Shown: piece after piece, positions 45,017 to 53,308 of the stretch | Layout of the letters: each line of letters starts with the position of its first letter | How positions within the stretch are numbered: the stretch's first letter is position 1 | Assembly: GCA_015295835.1 (NCBI GenBank) | Contig: DVEG01000020.1 | Location: forward strand, 62,001 to 126,000 | Source: Oscillatoriaceae cyanobacterium M7585_C2015_266 | GTDB lineage: Bacteria > Cyanobacteriota > Cyanobacteriia > Cyanobacteriales > Oscillatoriaceae | Reading direction: 5' to 3' | Length of the DNA stretch: 64,000 bases | Translations under genes and position numbers: made by a program | The notes under the pieces: model-generated | Database searches by the model: none | Seen by the model: only the letters and a program-made list of their open reading frames with translations | What the model was told of the DNA's origin: nothing

Positions 45017-46174
45017 ATGACAACCACAACTTTAAAACCCTCAATTCATCCCTTATCCAAGTATATCGAACGCCTGGAAGCAGGAGAAGCTTTGCTTACT
45101 GATTCGCCAGAAAATGTCAAAGAAGTCGTCGGAATTCTCAAAAGCTACGGCATAGTTTTAGATGCTTACTCCCGCAATCTCACCTACATTGCCGAACATC
45201 AGTTTTTAGAATTATTCCCCTTTTTCAAATATTTTGACGGCGAAATCAATTTCAAAAAATTACTCAAACACTGGTGGCATGATCGGATTAATTTTGAATA
45301 TGCAGAATATTGCATGAGAACAATGCTATGGCATGGAGGCGGCGGCTTGGATAAATTTTTAGATTCCCCTGAATTCTATCATCTAGCTGAAAAAGCTATC
45401 CAAGCCAAATTTAAAGGAAACCCACTCATGTTATGGCTGCATCGACTGTTTCCAGAGTTTTTACCAGAACAAATTCGCATGTTTGCTTACTACAGCGGAT
45501 TGGGGCAATTCTGGCGAGTAATGTGCAATATATTTCTCACCCTGTCTGCTCGCTATGACGCAGGAGAAATTAAAAGAATTCCTGAAGTTGTAGAACACAT
45601 CAAAAATGGTTTGGTTGCAGCAGCAAATAAACCAATTACTTATTCGGTAAAAATAAAAAACGAGATGTACGAGATCCTGCCTAAATCTGCAGGGTTGACA
45701 TTTCTGATGGATACGGCAGTACCCTATGTAGAAGCAGTTTTCTTCCGGGGAACGGCATTTTTCGGTACTGTTTCTTACAATGCACAAGCACAACAAATTC
45801 CCGTTGAGCAGGCAGATTTTACCTATGGAGCACTATATGCCGATCCGCTGCCGATTGGCGGTGCAGGAATTCCGCCGACGCAATTAATGCAGGATATGCG
45901 CCATTTTCTGCCAGATTACCTGCACGAAATTTATCGCAATAGTTGTCGAGGCGAGGATGACTTGCGGGTACAAATTTGCGAGTCTTTTCAAAAGGCAATG
46001 TTTTGTGTGACAACGGCAGCAATTATCGGATTAGCACCTTATCCAATGGATACTAAAAATCCGAAGGAGCAAGAAGCAAATCGCGTTTATTTGGAAGGTT
46101 GGATGGATAGGTTTTTGACGTCTAGGTTGCAGGAAATAAATAAACCAACGGATAGGAGCTGTCACTTGTTTTAA
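45017..46174 (+). CDS. cupB: CO2 hydration protein (CupB/ChpX-like)
   Basis: Cup proteins are peripheral NDH-1 subunits thought to hydrate CO2 to bicarbonate in a carbonic-anhydrase-like reaction driven by electron flow. The 385-residue protein has the family's GILKSYGIVLDAYSRNLTYIAEHQFLELFPFFKYF start and the ADPLPIGGAGIPPTQLMQDMRHFLPDY segment. The length near 380 fits CupB better than the longer CupA. It ends the operon, and there is no cupS, which also favours CupB. It is soluble, with no transmembrane helix. Confidence 0.85.
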   Translation: MTTTTLKPSIHPLSKYIERLEAGEALLTDSPENVKEVVGILKSYGIVLDAYSRNLTYIAEHQFLELFPFFKYFDGEINFKKLLKHWWHDRINFEYAEYCMRTMLWHGGGGLDKFLDSPEFYHLAEKAIQAKFKGNPLMLWLHRLFPEFLPEQIRMFAYYSGLGQFWRVMCNIFLTLSARYDAGEIKRIPEVVEHIKNGLVAAANKPITYSVKIKNEMYEILPKSAGLTFLMDTAVPYVEAVFFRGTAFFGTVSYNAQAQQIPVEQADFTYGALYADPLPIGGAGIPPTQLMQDMRHFLPDYLHEIYRNSCRGEDDLRVQICESFQKAMFCVTTAAIIGLAPYPMDTKNPKEQEANRVYLEGWMDRFLTSRLQEINKPTDRSCHLF

Positions 46175-46414
46175 AAGCTAAAATCGTGCATTTCTGTGCT
46201 AAGTATTGAGCGCGAGCGCATACTATTTTACTCGGTTTTAGCAGTCTCAAAGGTGACTAATTTTTTACCTCGTTAAGCGTTTCTAAATATTCACGTTTGT
46301 GCGTCAGATAATAGTGGAGCAATAATTTTCATAATATCCGCGCTCATCCAGTAGTTTTAATTTGGACAATCGCGAGCTCGTGCGCTCGCCTCTGCTGTTT
46401 TCAATTGTATATCC
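46175..46414. other. Non-coding stretch after cupB
   Basis: About 240 bases between cupB and the purU pseudogene. On the minus strand a short protein-like tail (HYYLTHKREYLETLNEVKN then stop) can be read, which may be the debris of another gene; I cannot identify it. No terminator with a T-run is obvious. Confidence 0.4.
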
Positions 46415-46943
46415 TTATTCTTGTTCCATAATCGATCCTGCATCAATTTCAGCTGTAACAGCATTTGCGCCAATAATTTTTACTCCTCGTTCGTAAACAC
46501 GCTCATAAGGATTAGCTCCTGCAAAAGCAGGTAAAAAAGAGTGATGCTTGAAAAGCTGCATATTTCATATCCGGATGATTGCTAATAATTAGGGGTGCAG
46601 CGATTTCCTTAGAGCGCTGACGCCAAATCAGATCGAGAAGACAGTGATCCTGACGACTAACCCAAATAGCGATACGGGGCACAGTATCGGAAAAGTGCAA
46701 TTGCCAGTTTGCTTGTATGGATGAGGGAGGCTATTTCTGCAAAGGCGGGGGCACTCGCTTCGCGGGGCAAGTTGAATCCTTTCAATTACCATTCAAGTCG
46801 ACTGAGAAACAATCCTGCTGCAAAATCCGTATGGTGCTCAGCGTGAATGATATTGCCGTTGTGAGAGAAAATAAAGTTGGCGAGTTGGGCCACCAATGGC
46901 GAGCAGGTTAGGAGACGAGCAGAGTTGCAGTAGGGCTGGTCAT
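46415..46943 (-). pseudogene. purU: purU (formyltetrahydrofolate deformylase), decayed
   Basis: Read on the minus strand from an ATG at 46943, the translation matches PurU piece by piece. MTSPTATLLVS is followed by an in-frame stop, then LANFIFSHNGNIIHAEHHTDFAAGLFLSRLEW and another stop, then GFNLPREASAPAFAEIASLIHT. A frameshift then leads to [39 protein letters not shown]. About 60 residues are missing before [27 protein letters not shown] and [14 protein letters not shown]. Normal PurU is about 284 residues; this copy is broken by stops, frameshifts and deletions. An intact copy elsewhere is likely. Confidence 0.88.
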
Positions 46944-47121
46944 GTTGATTGTAGATTTTAGACTTGAAAGTGTAGAGTTTAGACTTGTTTTATTAAAAAA
47001 AAGAATATGAAGTGACTGCACCCATGGAAAAAAGGGCTTTTTGCCCAGGCGATTTTAGTCTATCAAAATTTAGTACAATATTTACACTATTTTGCCAACT
47101 TATTTCCTGCACCAGGTTTTT
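46944..47121. other. Short gap between purU remnant and small membrane protein
   Basis: GGGC/GCCC around a T-rich loop near 47029-47047 forms a small hairpin. Otherwise the stretch is AT-rich, and I see no gene. Confidence 0.35.
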
Positions 47122-47334
47122 ATGAATAGTAATACTGGATTCATTTTGAAAATATTAATTATCTCGTTTGCTGTTTCTGTAGCGATTAAATATGGTGGCC
47201 CAACTCTCTCTATTCCTGCCACGAACGTCTCTGCTGTCATAGGAGTATTTTTTCCTACTATTGTCATAGCGATCGCCTTATTAGGGAGAGCGAGGCGACA
47301 ACAAAAAGGTGAAGCCAACACTAAACAATCTTAA
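47122..47334 (+). CDS. Small two-helix membrane protein
   Basis: The 70-residue protein (ATG 47122) has two hydrophobic segments (about residues 5-20 and 34-54) and a basic, hydrophilic C-terminus. It lies 15 bases before the AI-2E-family permease gene and is probably translated with it; a GGAG near 47336 serves that gene. I do not recognise a family. The TTG at 47092 would lengthen it by ten residues. Confidence 0.6.
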   Translation: MNSNTGFILKILIISFAVSVAIKYGGPTLSIPATNVSAVIGVFFPTIVIAIALLGRARRQQKGEANTKQS

Positions 47335-47349
47335 AGGAGACCCTACCCC

Positions 47350-48525
47350 GTGACACTCAGTCATTGGCTCGGCTTATTATTATTTGCCATTTCCCTATAC
47401 ATACTCTGGCAAATTCGTCAAGTATTGTTATTGGTATTTGCTGCCATAGTGCTAGCTACTGCTCTCAATCGGCTAGCCCGAAAGCTACAGCGAATTCGCA
47501 TCAAAAATTATAGCATCAATCGACCTTTAGCGGTGATGCTTTCAATTTTCTTTTTATTAGCCTTGTTGGTTGGCTTTTTCTGGCTGATTGTACCACCCTT
47601 CGCAGTGGAATTTCAACAATTAACTAAACTCTTGCCGCTCGCATTTAAACGAGTCAATTACTGGTTACAGAATTTCAGTCAGTTAATTCCCCCTGCATTA
47701 GCGCAGTACCTACCAACAGACATAGTAGACGTTTTCTGGGAACAACTACAGCCATTAGTCGAACAACTGCCAGGCAAAACAGTTTCCTTTTTCTTCGTTC
47801 AACTAGGGGTTTTCCTACAGTTGTTACTGGTATTGGTTTTGACATTCATGATGTTAGCACAACCCACCTCTTATCGCAAGGCATTTGTGCGGCTATTTCC
47901 TTCATTTTATAGGCGGCGAGTAGAAAAGATTCTTGATCTCTGCGAGGAGTCACTGGGGCGGTGGATTGTTGGCGCACTGATCAGCATGAGTGTGGTGGCA
48001 CTACTGAGCGTGATTGGGCTATCAATTTTGCGGGTGCGACTGGCACTAGCTCAAGGAGTTTTAGCAGGAATCCTCAATTTAATTCCTAATATTGGCCCTA
48101 CTATCAGTGTCGTATTGCCGATGGCGATTTCGTTGCTAGATGTTGATACTCCTTGGAAACCGCTTTTAGTTTTGCTTCTTTACTTTTTAATTCAGCAGTT
48201 TGAAAGTAACTTTCTTACACCCTATGTTATGGCGCAACAAGTGTCACTGCTGCCAGCGATAACTTTATTAGCACAGATATTTTTTGCTTCATTTTTTGGA
48301 TTTTTAGGGTTATTGCTAGCACTTCCCCTTACCGTTGTCGGTCAAGTGTGGTTGCAGGAAGTTTTATTAAAAGATGTTTTAGATAAATGGCAGGCAGATA
48401 CCTCGGAGGAAGATTACTCTATGATTGCAAAAAGAGAAACTATTGAGGGACAAGGGAGTATAGCAGCAGAGCATATACCAAGTCAAGATTATCCAACAGA
48501 AACAGAGAATGTGGATAATCTATAG
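47350..48525 (+). CDS. AI-2E/PerM-family transporter
   Basis: The 391-residue protein has about eight transmembrane segments, with the central soluble helical region LNRLARKLQRIRI and the family block LAQGVLAGILNLIPNIGPTISVVLPMAI. Family members have been proposed as autoinducer-2 exporters or sodium/proton antiporters; a cyanobacterial substrate is not known. The start is GTG at 47350, preceded by AAAGGAGA. A cytosolic acidic tail follows residue 345. It may be co-transcribed with the small protein before it. Confidence 0.88.
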   Translation: MTLSHWLGLLLFAISLYILWQIRQVLLLVFAAIVLATALNRLARKLQRIRIKNYSINRPLAVMLSIFFLLALLVGFFWLIVPPFAVEFQQLTKLLPLAFKRVNYWLQNFSQLIPPALAQYLPTDIVDVFWEQLQPLVEQLPGKTVSFFFVQLGVFLQLLLVLVLTFMMLAQPTSYRKAFVRLFPSFYRRRVEKILDLCEESLGRWIVGALISMSVVALLSVIGLSILRVRLALAQGVLAGILNLIPNIGPTISVVLPMAISLLDVDTPWKPLLVLLLYFLIQQFESNFLTPYVMAQQVSLLPAITLLAQIFFASFFGFLGLLLALPLTVVGQVWLQEVLLKDVLDKWQADTSEEDYSMIAKRETIEGQGSIAAEHIPSQDYPTETENVDNL

Positions 48526-48673
48526 ACTATTTTGTAGTAATGCAAAGCTTTTGCGAGCAGTTTCGCTTCGCGAGCAGGGCGGATAGAAGAGAAAGCAGGG
48601 ACTCGTAGCTGACTCAATATTAGCCAATGGGGGAAACTGGTGCTAGAGCTCAATTAAAACCCAGAAACTCTTC

Positions 48674-49858
48674 ATGCGAACGATTAGCGAAATAAACGAG
48701 AAAATTCTTCAAAAGAGAGTCGTGGTGCGGACGGTAGAAGAATTGAAAGCCCTGGTTGCGGAAGTGGGGGTAACCCAGGCAGCCAAGGAAATCGACGTGA
48801 TTACCACTGGCACCTTCGAGCCGATGGAATCTTCAGGAGCGATCATCAACTTAGGCCACACTGATCCGCCGATAAAAATTCGCCGCTGCTGGTTGGATGG
48901 CGTCTTAGCTTATTCGGGATTTGGAGCAGTGGACTTGTATATTGGCGCCACCCAAGTCAGCGAAGCTTTAGAGGGGGAAGAAGCGCGGGAAAACAAAGGC
49001 GGCGGGCACGTGATCGAAAATTTGATCGCAGGCAAACCAGTACACTTAAGAGCGCTCGGACAGGTGACAGATTGCTATCCGCGCTCATCGTTTGAGACAA
49101 CCATCACCCGCGACACGATCAACCAGTTTTACCTGTACAATCCGCGCAATCTTTATCAGAATTTCATCGTCGGGGTGAATGGTGGCGATCGCACTTTATT
49201 TACCTACCTTGGTCCCTTACAGCCTCGCCTAGGCAATGCCGTTTACTCAAACCCTGGTGCCATTTCTCCCCTGTTGAATGACCCTGACTTGCAACTGATC
49301 GGGATTGGCACCCGCATTTTTCTTGGTGGCGGCATTGGATACGTCGCCTGGGAAGGCACCCAACATTTCCCCTTGCAAAAGCGCCTACCCAATCACACCC
49401 CCATAGGGCCAGCTGCCACCTTAGCCTTAATTGGCGATGCCAAGCAGATGCAACCCCGTTGGGTGCGCGGATGCTACTTTAAAAACTACGGACCTTCCTT
49501 AATGCTTGGCGTGGGCGTGCCCCTACCCGTTCTGTGCGAAGACGTCGTCGCCAAATGCGCTGTTCAAGACCAAGAAATTGTCGCGCCGATTATAGATTTC
49601 TCTATACCTCGTCGCGTTCGTCCCACCTTTGGTCTTGTGAGCTACGCCCAGCTCAAAAGCGGTCGCATCACTATTAACGGTAAATCCGTGCGAGTTGCGC
49701 CTTTAGCCAGCATTTTCTTGTCACGTCAAGTGGCATTGGAATTGAAACAATGGATTGAAGCTGGCAAATTTACCCTCAGCGAACCGGTTGCTCCTATTCC
49801 GATGGATCGAACCTTTATGCCGCAAGACTTTCGAGGTGCCCAGATTGAACTTGAATAG
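48674..49858 (+). CDS. DUF39 homocysteine-biosynthesis-type protein
   Basis: The 394-residue protein has the DUF39 fold, with the motif RRCWLDGVLAYSGFGAVDLYIGATQ (about residues 74-98), whose cysteine is thought to carry sulfur. Other conserved stretches are GGGIGYVAWEGTQHF and LGVGVPLPVLCEDV. In methanogens and some bacteria DUF39 proteins help convert aspartate semialdehyde plus sulfide to homocysteine, usually with a CBS-domain or ferredoxin partner. No partner is adjacent here, so the role in this organism is inferred. ATG at 48674. It converges with the next gene. Confidence 0.85.
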   Translation: MRTISEINEKILQKRVVVRTVEELKALVAEVGVTQAAKEIDVITTGTFEPMESSGAIINLGHTDPPIKIRRCWLDGVLAYSGFGAVDLYIGATQVSEALEGEEARENKGGGHVIENLIAGKPVHLRALGQVTDCYPRSSFETTITRDTINQFYLYNPRNLYQNFIVGVNGGDRTLFTYLGPLQPRLGNAVYSNPGAISPLLNDPDLQLIGIGTRIFLGGGIGYVAWEGTQHFPLQKRLPNHTPIGPAATLALIGDAKQMQPRWVRGCYFKNYGPSLMLGVGVPLPVLCEDVVAKCAVQDQEIVAPIIDFSIPRRVRPTFGLVSYAQLKSGRITINGKSVRVAPLASIFLSRQVALELKQWIEAGKFTLSEPVAPIPMDRTFMPQDFRGAQIELE

Positions 49859-49866
49859 CTAGCCTG

Positions 49867-50931
49867 CTAACTGCCTCCTTGAGGAGGATTATGGGGCGGA
49901 CGGCGTTTGACAATCGGTTTGGCGACAGATTCCTTGCGCGCCGGGGGAGGGCTTCCGTTTTTTTGGGGGCCTTTTCGGGGCTGTTTTGAGCTGCGATGCT
50001 GCTTGCCAGCTCCGCCACGCCGAGATTTGAACGACTTTTTCGTTGGTTTTTTCTTCCCAGGCAGGGGGCCGATATCTTTGCCGTTTTGAATAACGAGGGT
50101 ATTTGCTTGCCGCATAACATCTAATTCCCAGAAGTGCCCCACTGCTTTGGCTTGCAAAGTTCCCTTGAGTTTTAATTTGAAAAACTTCGGCTTCTCGTTG
50201 GGCTTGCGAGCAGCCTGCCGGATCTTGACGATCAAATATTCTTGCTCTTGGGATTGAAAGATCACTTCGCCGCGAATAGAAAAATAGCCATCGACAATTG
50301 GGGCAGATAATTCGGTCCTGGAGACATTTTTAGCTTCGGCAGGTGCGAGGGTTTCTGGCTCCCACACTCCGACAATTTGAGTGTGCAAGGTGCCATCCTT
50401 CTGACGGGTGCGTGGATATGTCACCCACAGGTGTTCTTTTTCTAAATCTAGGTGTTTTTTTACCAAACTCATGATCCTACCCAACAGCACCGCATCAATC
50501 ACCGTCCCGTCTGTAGTCAGCAGGATGCCCTGAGTGAATTGATTGGCTGAGGCAATATAGCGACCCCGTACTAGCCCAATGGCTCGGTATTGCATCGGCT
50601 CAGAGGGGGCTGGAATTGGTCCCAATCGGTATTCTGCTCTAGGTTCGGATTGTTGTTGGCAGCTGCCCTCCGCGTTTGCTGCTGCTTGCGTTTTCTCCCC
50701 GCTCTCCTGATTTGCTTGTGGGTGTGGGATTTGGGAGGGGGAGGAAATTTCATCGCTGCTTGGGTTAGTCGGATTTTCAGCGGAGCTTAACGTCATCTCG
50801 GAATCGCTGCTTGCAACCGAATCGGCTGGAGGTGGAGACGTGTGTGAATTGCTTGCCTGCTGACGAGGCTGGGAAGAGCCAGATGCATTAGATTCAGGTG
50901 ATTGAGGGAACTGCTCAGGAGAAATACTCAT
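49867..50931 (-). CDS. Cyanobacterial protein of unknown function with basic C-terminal tail
   Basis: The 354-residue protein has three parts. The N-terminus is a low-complexity Ser/Pro/Gln/Glu-rich region. A central folded domain (about 105-285) includes PMQYRAIGLVRGRY, GTVIDAVLLGRIMSLVKKHLDLEKEHLWVTYPR and FSIRGEVIFQSQEQEYLIVKIRQ. The C-terminal tail is very basic (KKKPTKKSFKSRRGG onward) and could bind RNA or DNA. I know of no function. The ATG at 50931 is preceded by AAGGA; a GTG at 50955 adds eight residues. Confidence 0.75.
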   Translation of the reverse strand: MSISPEQFPQSPESNASGSSQPRQQASNSHTSPPPADSVASSDSEMTLSSAENPTNPSSDEISSPSQIPHPQANQESGEKTQAAANAEGSCQQQSEPRAEYRLGPIPAPSEPMQYRAIGLVRGRYIASANQFTQGILLTTDGTVIDAVLLGRIMSLVKKHLDLEKEHLWVTYPRTRQKDGTLHTQIVGVWEPETLAPAEAKNVSRTELSAPIVDGYFSIRGEVIFQSQEQEYLIVKIRQAARKPNEKPKFFKLKLKGTLQAKAVGHFWELDVMRQANTLVIQNGKDIGPLPGKKKPTKKSFKSRRGGAGKQHRSSKQPRKGPQKNGSPPPARKESVAKPIVKRRPPHNPPQGGS

Positions 50932-51253
50932 AAAACGTCCTTGCGGCAAAGACACATTCCCAACACTTTTGATGTCGGGATCTGCTCGTTGTCTGGTTTG
51001 AAATGCCTGCTGGTGACAGGGTTGCTCCGCGAACTTGCAGCATTATCATAATTAAAAAACAAGCTTGCGGTAAGATCCTGCTTTCAGGCAAAAAGATATT
51101 GGCATCAGTCAGCTTATTTTACTGAATGCAAGGATTGCACGGTGGCATCAGCAAGATTTCTCTTACTTCTGCAGTCAAAAATACTCCCTTTTGAAGGGTT
51201 TTTCCGCAACTGGGCTAAGAAACTTTTTGCTATCGGCCATCGAATAAGCAAAA
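50932..51253. other. Intergenic region
   Basis: About 320 bases between divergent genes. I see no gene, RNA or repeat; only promoters are expected. Confidence 0.4.
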
Positions 51254-52222
51254 GTGGTAAATAATGTAAGTAGAGTTCAAAGCAGATGCGTGTCTGAAAA
51301 ATCTGGTCGCTGGATAATTCGTGTGGTGATGGTTATAGCACTCACGACTTTTGTGGGGTTTTCTCTCCTTCCCTTATTAAACAATGTTATCAAGGCTAAT
51401 CAAATGCCGTCTGAGGCTACTTCTACTCCTTCTCAAGGAGCTCAGTCATCGCAGCAGCCGGATTTGGAAGCGCAGGCACGGGGTTATGAACTTGTTTTGC
51501 AACGGGAGCCGGATAATCAGGCGGCACTTAAGGGTTTGCTGGAAGTGCGTTTACAAGCGCTCGCTCAGAAAAAAGGTGATGTGCAAGATGTGATTCCACC
51601 TTTGGAAAAATTAGTCAAGCTCAATCCTGAAGAGCCTCGCTATGGGGTTTTGCTTGCTCAGGCTAAGCAGTATATCGGCGAGCGCGAGGGTGCTGCCCAA
51701 ATTTATCGGCAGATTCTTATTTCTAAACCGGGTAATATCGAAGCGCTACAAGGTTTGGCAAGCCTGCTGATTCAGCAAAATCGCCCTACTGCGGCGATTG
51801 GGTTGCTGCAAGATACTATCAAGACGGCGAATACAGTTAATCAGGCAGCTCCCGGCAGCATCGATGTTCCGGCTGTACAGTTGATTCTCGGAGATGTCTA
51901 CGCTCAACAAAAACGTTATGACGAGGCACTCGCTGTCTTTGACGAAATTATCAAAAATAATAAAGATGATTTTCGTCCAGTTCTAGCTAAGGCTTTGGTT
52001 TTGAAAATGCAGGGTAAAACTGAAGACGCTAGAGCGATTTTTGCTAAGGCAATTAATCTCGCTCCAGCGCAGTACAAAGATCAAATCCAGCAACTGGCTG
52101 CGGGAGCACCCACACCTGCACCTTCTCCAGCTAATATTCCATCATTAACTGAGGAGCCTGCAAATATGACTCCCGCTCCCGCTCCTGCAACCTCTTCTCC
52201 CCTCCCCAAATCTGTAAATTAG
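51254..52222 (+). CDS. Membrane-anchored TPR protein
   Basis: The 322-residue protein has a basic N-terminus, a hydrophobic anchor at about residues 22-42 (IIRVVMVIALTTFVGFSLLPL), then four or five TPR units (residues 70-270), and a long Pro/Ala-rich tail. TPR motifs include AALKGLLEVRL, EALQGLASLLIQ and RPVLAKALVLKMQGK. It is a scaffold, probably facing the lumen or periplasm; similar TPR proteins in cyanobacteria help assemble thylakoid complexes, but that is not shown here. The start is GTG. It overlaps the stop of the converging GDT1 gene by four bases. Confidence 0.82.
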   Translation: MVNNVSRVQSRCVSEKSGRWIIRVVMVIALTTFVGFSLLPLLNNVIKANQMPSEATSTPSQGAQSSQQPDLEAQARGYELVLQREPDNQAALKGLLEVRLQALAQKKGDVQDVIPPLEKLVKLNPEEPRYGVLLAQAKQYIGEREGAAQIYRQILISKPGNIEALQGLASLLIQQNRPTAAIGLLQDTIKTANTVNQAAPGSIDVPAVQLILGDVYAQQKRYDEALAVFDEIIKNNKDDFRPVLAKALVLKMQGKTEDARAIFAKAINLAPAQYKDQIQQLAAGAPTPAPSPANIPSLTEEPANMTPAPAPATSSPLPKSVN

Positions 52223-52896
52223 AGGGAATGTGGAGATTTGGGAACCCCTTCAAAAGCGGCGACGATACCAAAAATCAAAAATAGGCAACCGCCGAGAGTT
52301 GTCATCATCCGCTCGGAAATCCGGTTGGCTATAAGTTTACCACCAATTACTGCGAGCGCTGCACAAATGCTGTGCCCCAAAACTGCTCCTAGTGCAACCC
52401 CTGCTGGATTGTTCGCTGCGGCTAAAGTAATGGTTGCTATTTGAGTGCGATCGCCCCACTCCGCCAGAAACGTCAGTGTAAAAGCTTGCAGCATAACTGC
52501 CATCTGCGAAGATTGCAGCCCCAAGGCGCTGACAAACCCCATTGTTTTCCCCGACGCAGGCAAATTCAAACTGGCTTGCTCAACTACTTCAGCCGCTTCC
52601 TCCGCCTCATTCCCCTCTGACTTAGCTGGCATCTTCGCCGCGTCATACAGCAGCTTTACTCCGAACCCCAAAAATAAACCAACTTCAGCATGATGAATAT
52701 ATTCTGCCGGCAGTAACGAAGCCACTTTACCCATCAATACCGATAGTATCGTCATCGCTGCTAAGGCTGCAATCACGCCTATAAATACTAATCTTCGGGA
52801 ATGGCGCGTTGCCAAAATCACAGCAATAAAAAACGTCTTGTCGCCTAATTCTGAAACTGTAATCAGCAATAATCCAGCAGTAAAAGCAGCTAACAC
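52219..52896 (-). CDS. GDT1/TMEM165 (UPF0016) cation transporter, likely manganese exporter
   Basis: The 225-residue membrane protein (from GTG 52896, with GAGGAG nine bases upstream) has two UPF0016 repeats with the diagnostic motifs SELGDKT and AEWGDRT, six to seven helices in all and a central acidic loop (GNEAEEAAEVVEQ). Plant and cyanobacterial members move Mn2+ or Ca2+ out of the cytoplasm. The leader carries a yybP-ykoY riboswitch, which supports manganese. The earlier TTG at 52953 would add 19 residues of poor quality. Confidence 0.9.
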   Translation of the reverse strand: MLAAFTAGLLLITVSELGDKTFFIAVILATRHSRRLVFIGVIAALAAMTILSVLMGKVASLLPAEYIHHAEVGLFLGFGVKLLYDAAKMPAKSEGNEAEEAAEVVEQASLNLPASGKTMGFVSALGLQSSQMAVMLQAFTLTFLAEWGDRTQIATITLAAANNPAGVALGAVLGHSICAALAVIGGKLIANRISERMMTTLGGCLFLIFGIVAAFEGVPKSPHSL

Positions 52897-52988
52897 TTCT
52901 TCAAACTCCTCAGTACAATTTACCTCTCTGAGTGAGCTTGATGAAGGCAGCAAGACTCCACCAAGCTCACATCAGATGTGAACTTAGT

Positions 52989-53141
52989 GAAGGTCTCGCT
53001 CCCAAGTGTTCGCTCTTGCAAGCCCAGCAGTAATTTTCTACCAGACTGAGGGTCAAAAACTTGTCACCTGAACCAGGCTACTCGCCAGTATGTTGACTCA
53101 GGTGTACTGGCCTTATTGACAGCCAGCAGCTACTCCCCTTC
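52989..53141 (-). promoter_or_regulatory. yybP-ykoY manganese riboswitch
   Basis: On the minus strand the leader of the GDT1-family gene opens with GGGGAGTAGC (53140 down to about 53131) and includes the conserved TCAACATACTGGCG segment and a GACAAG near the centre. It ends with GCGAGACCTTC (about 52999 to 52989), the characteristic first and last blocks of this riboswitch. Mn2+ binding generally allows expression of efflux genes. The distance to the coding start is about 90 bases. Confidence 0.88.
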
Positions 53142-53237
53142 AAACACCGTCATTGTACATCTATTTCCTGATAAAAGCAAGCACTTGACAAAAATATTTT
53201 TAAATTTATGTTTAAATTTTATTTTAAATATAACAAA

Positions 53238-53271
53238 AATAAACCCGGCTTATTTGATAACCGAGTTTATT
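53238..53271. terminator. Hairpin after the flavoprotein gene
   Basis: AATAAACCCGG (53238-53248) and CCGAGTTTATT (53261-53271) form an 11-bp stem with one mismatch. On the minus strand it lies about 40 bases past the sdhA stop, so it probably ends that transcript. It belongs to a family of AAACC-GG hairpins seen three times in the window. Confidence 0.6.
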
Positions 53272-53308
53272 TATCATGTTAAGTTATGTTGATTTTTGAC
53301 GGTATATG

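Noticed and set aside
46717-46911. Plus-strand frame of 64 residues
   Set aside because: It is the antisense of the purU remnant.
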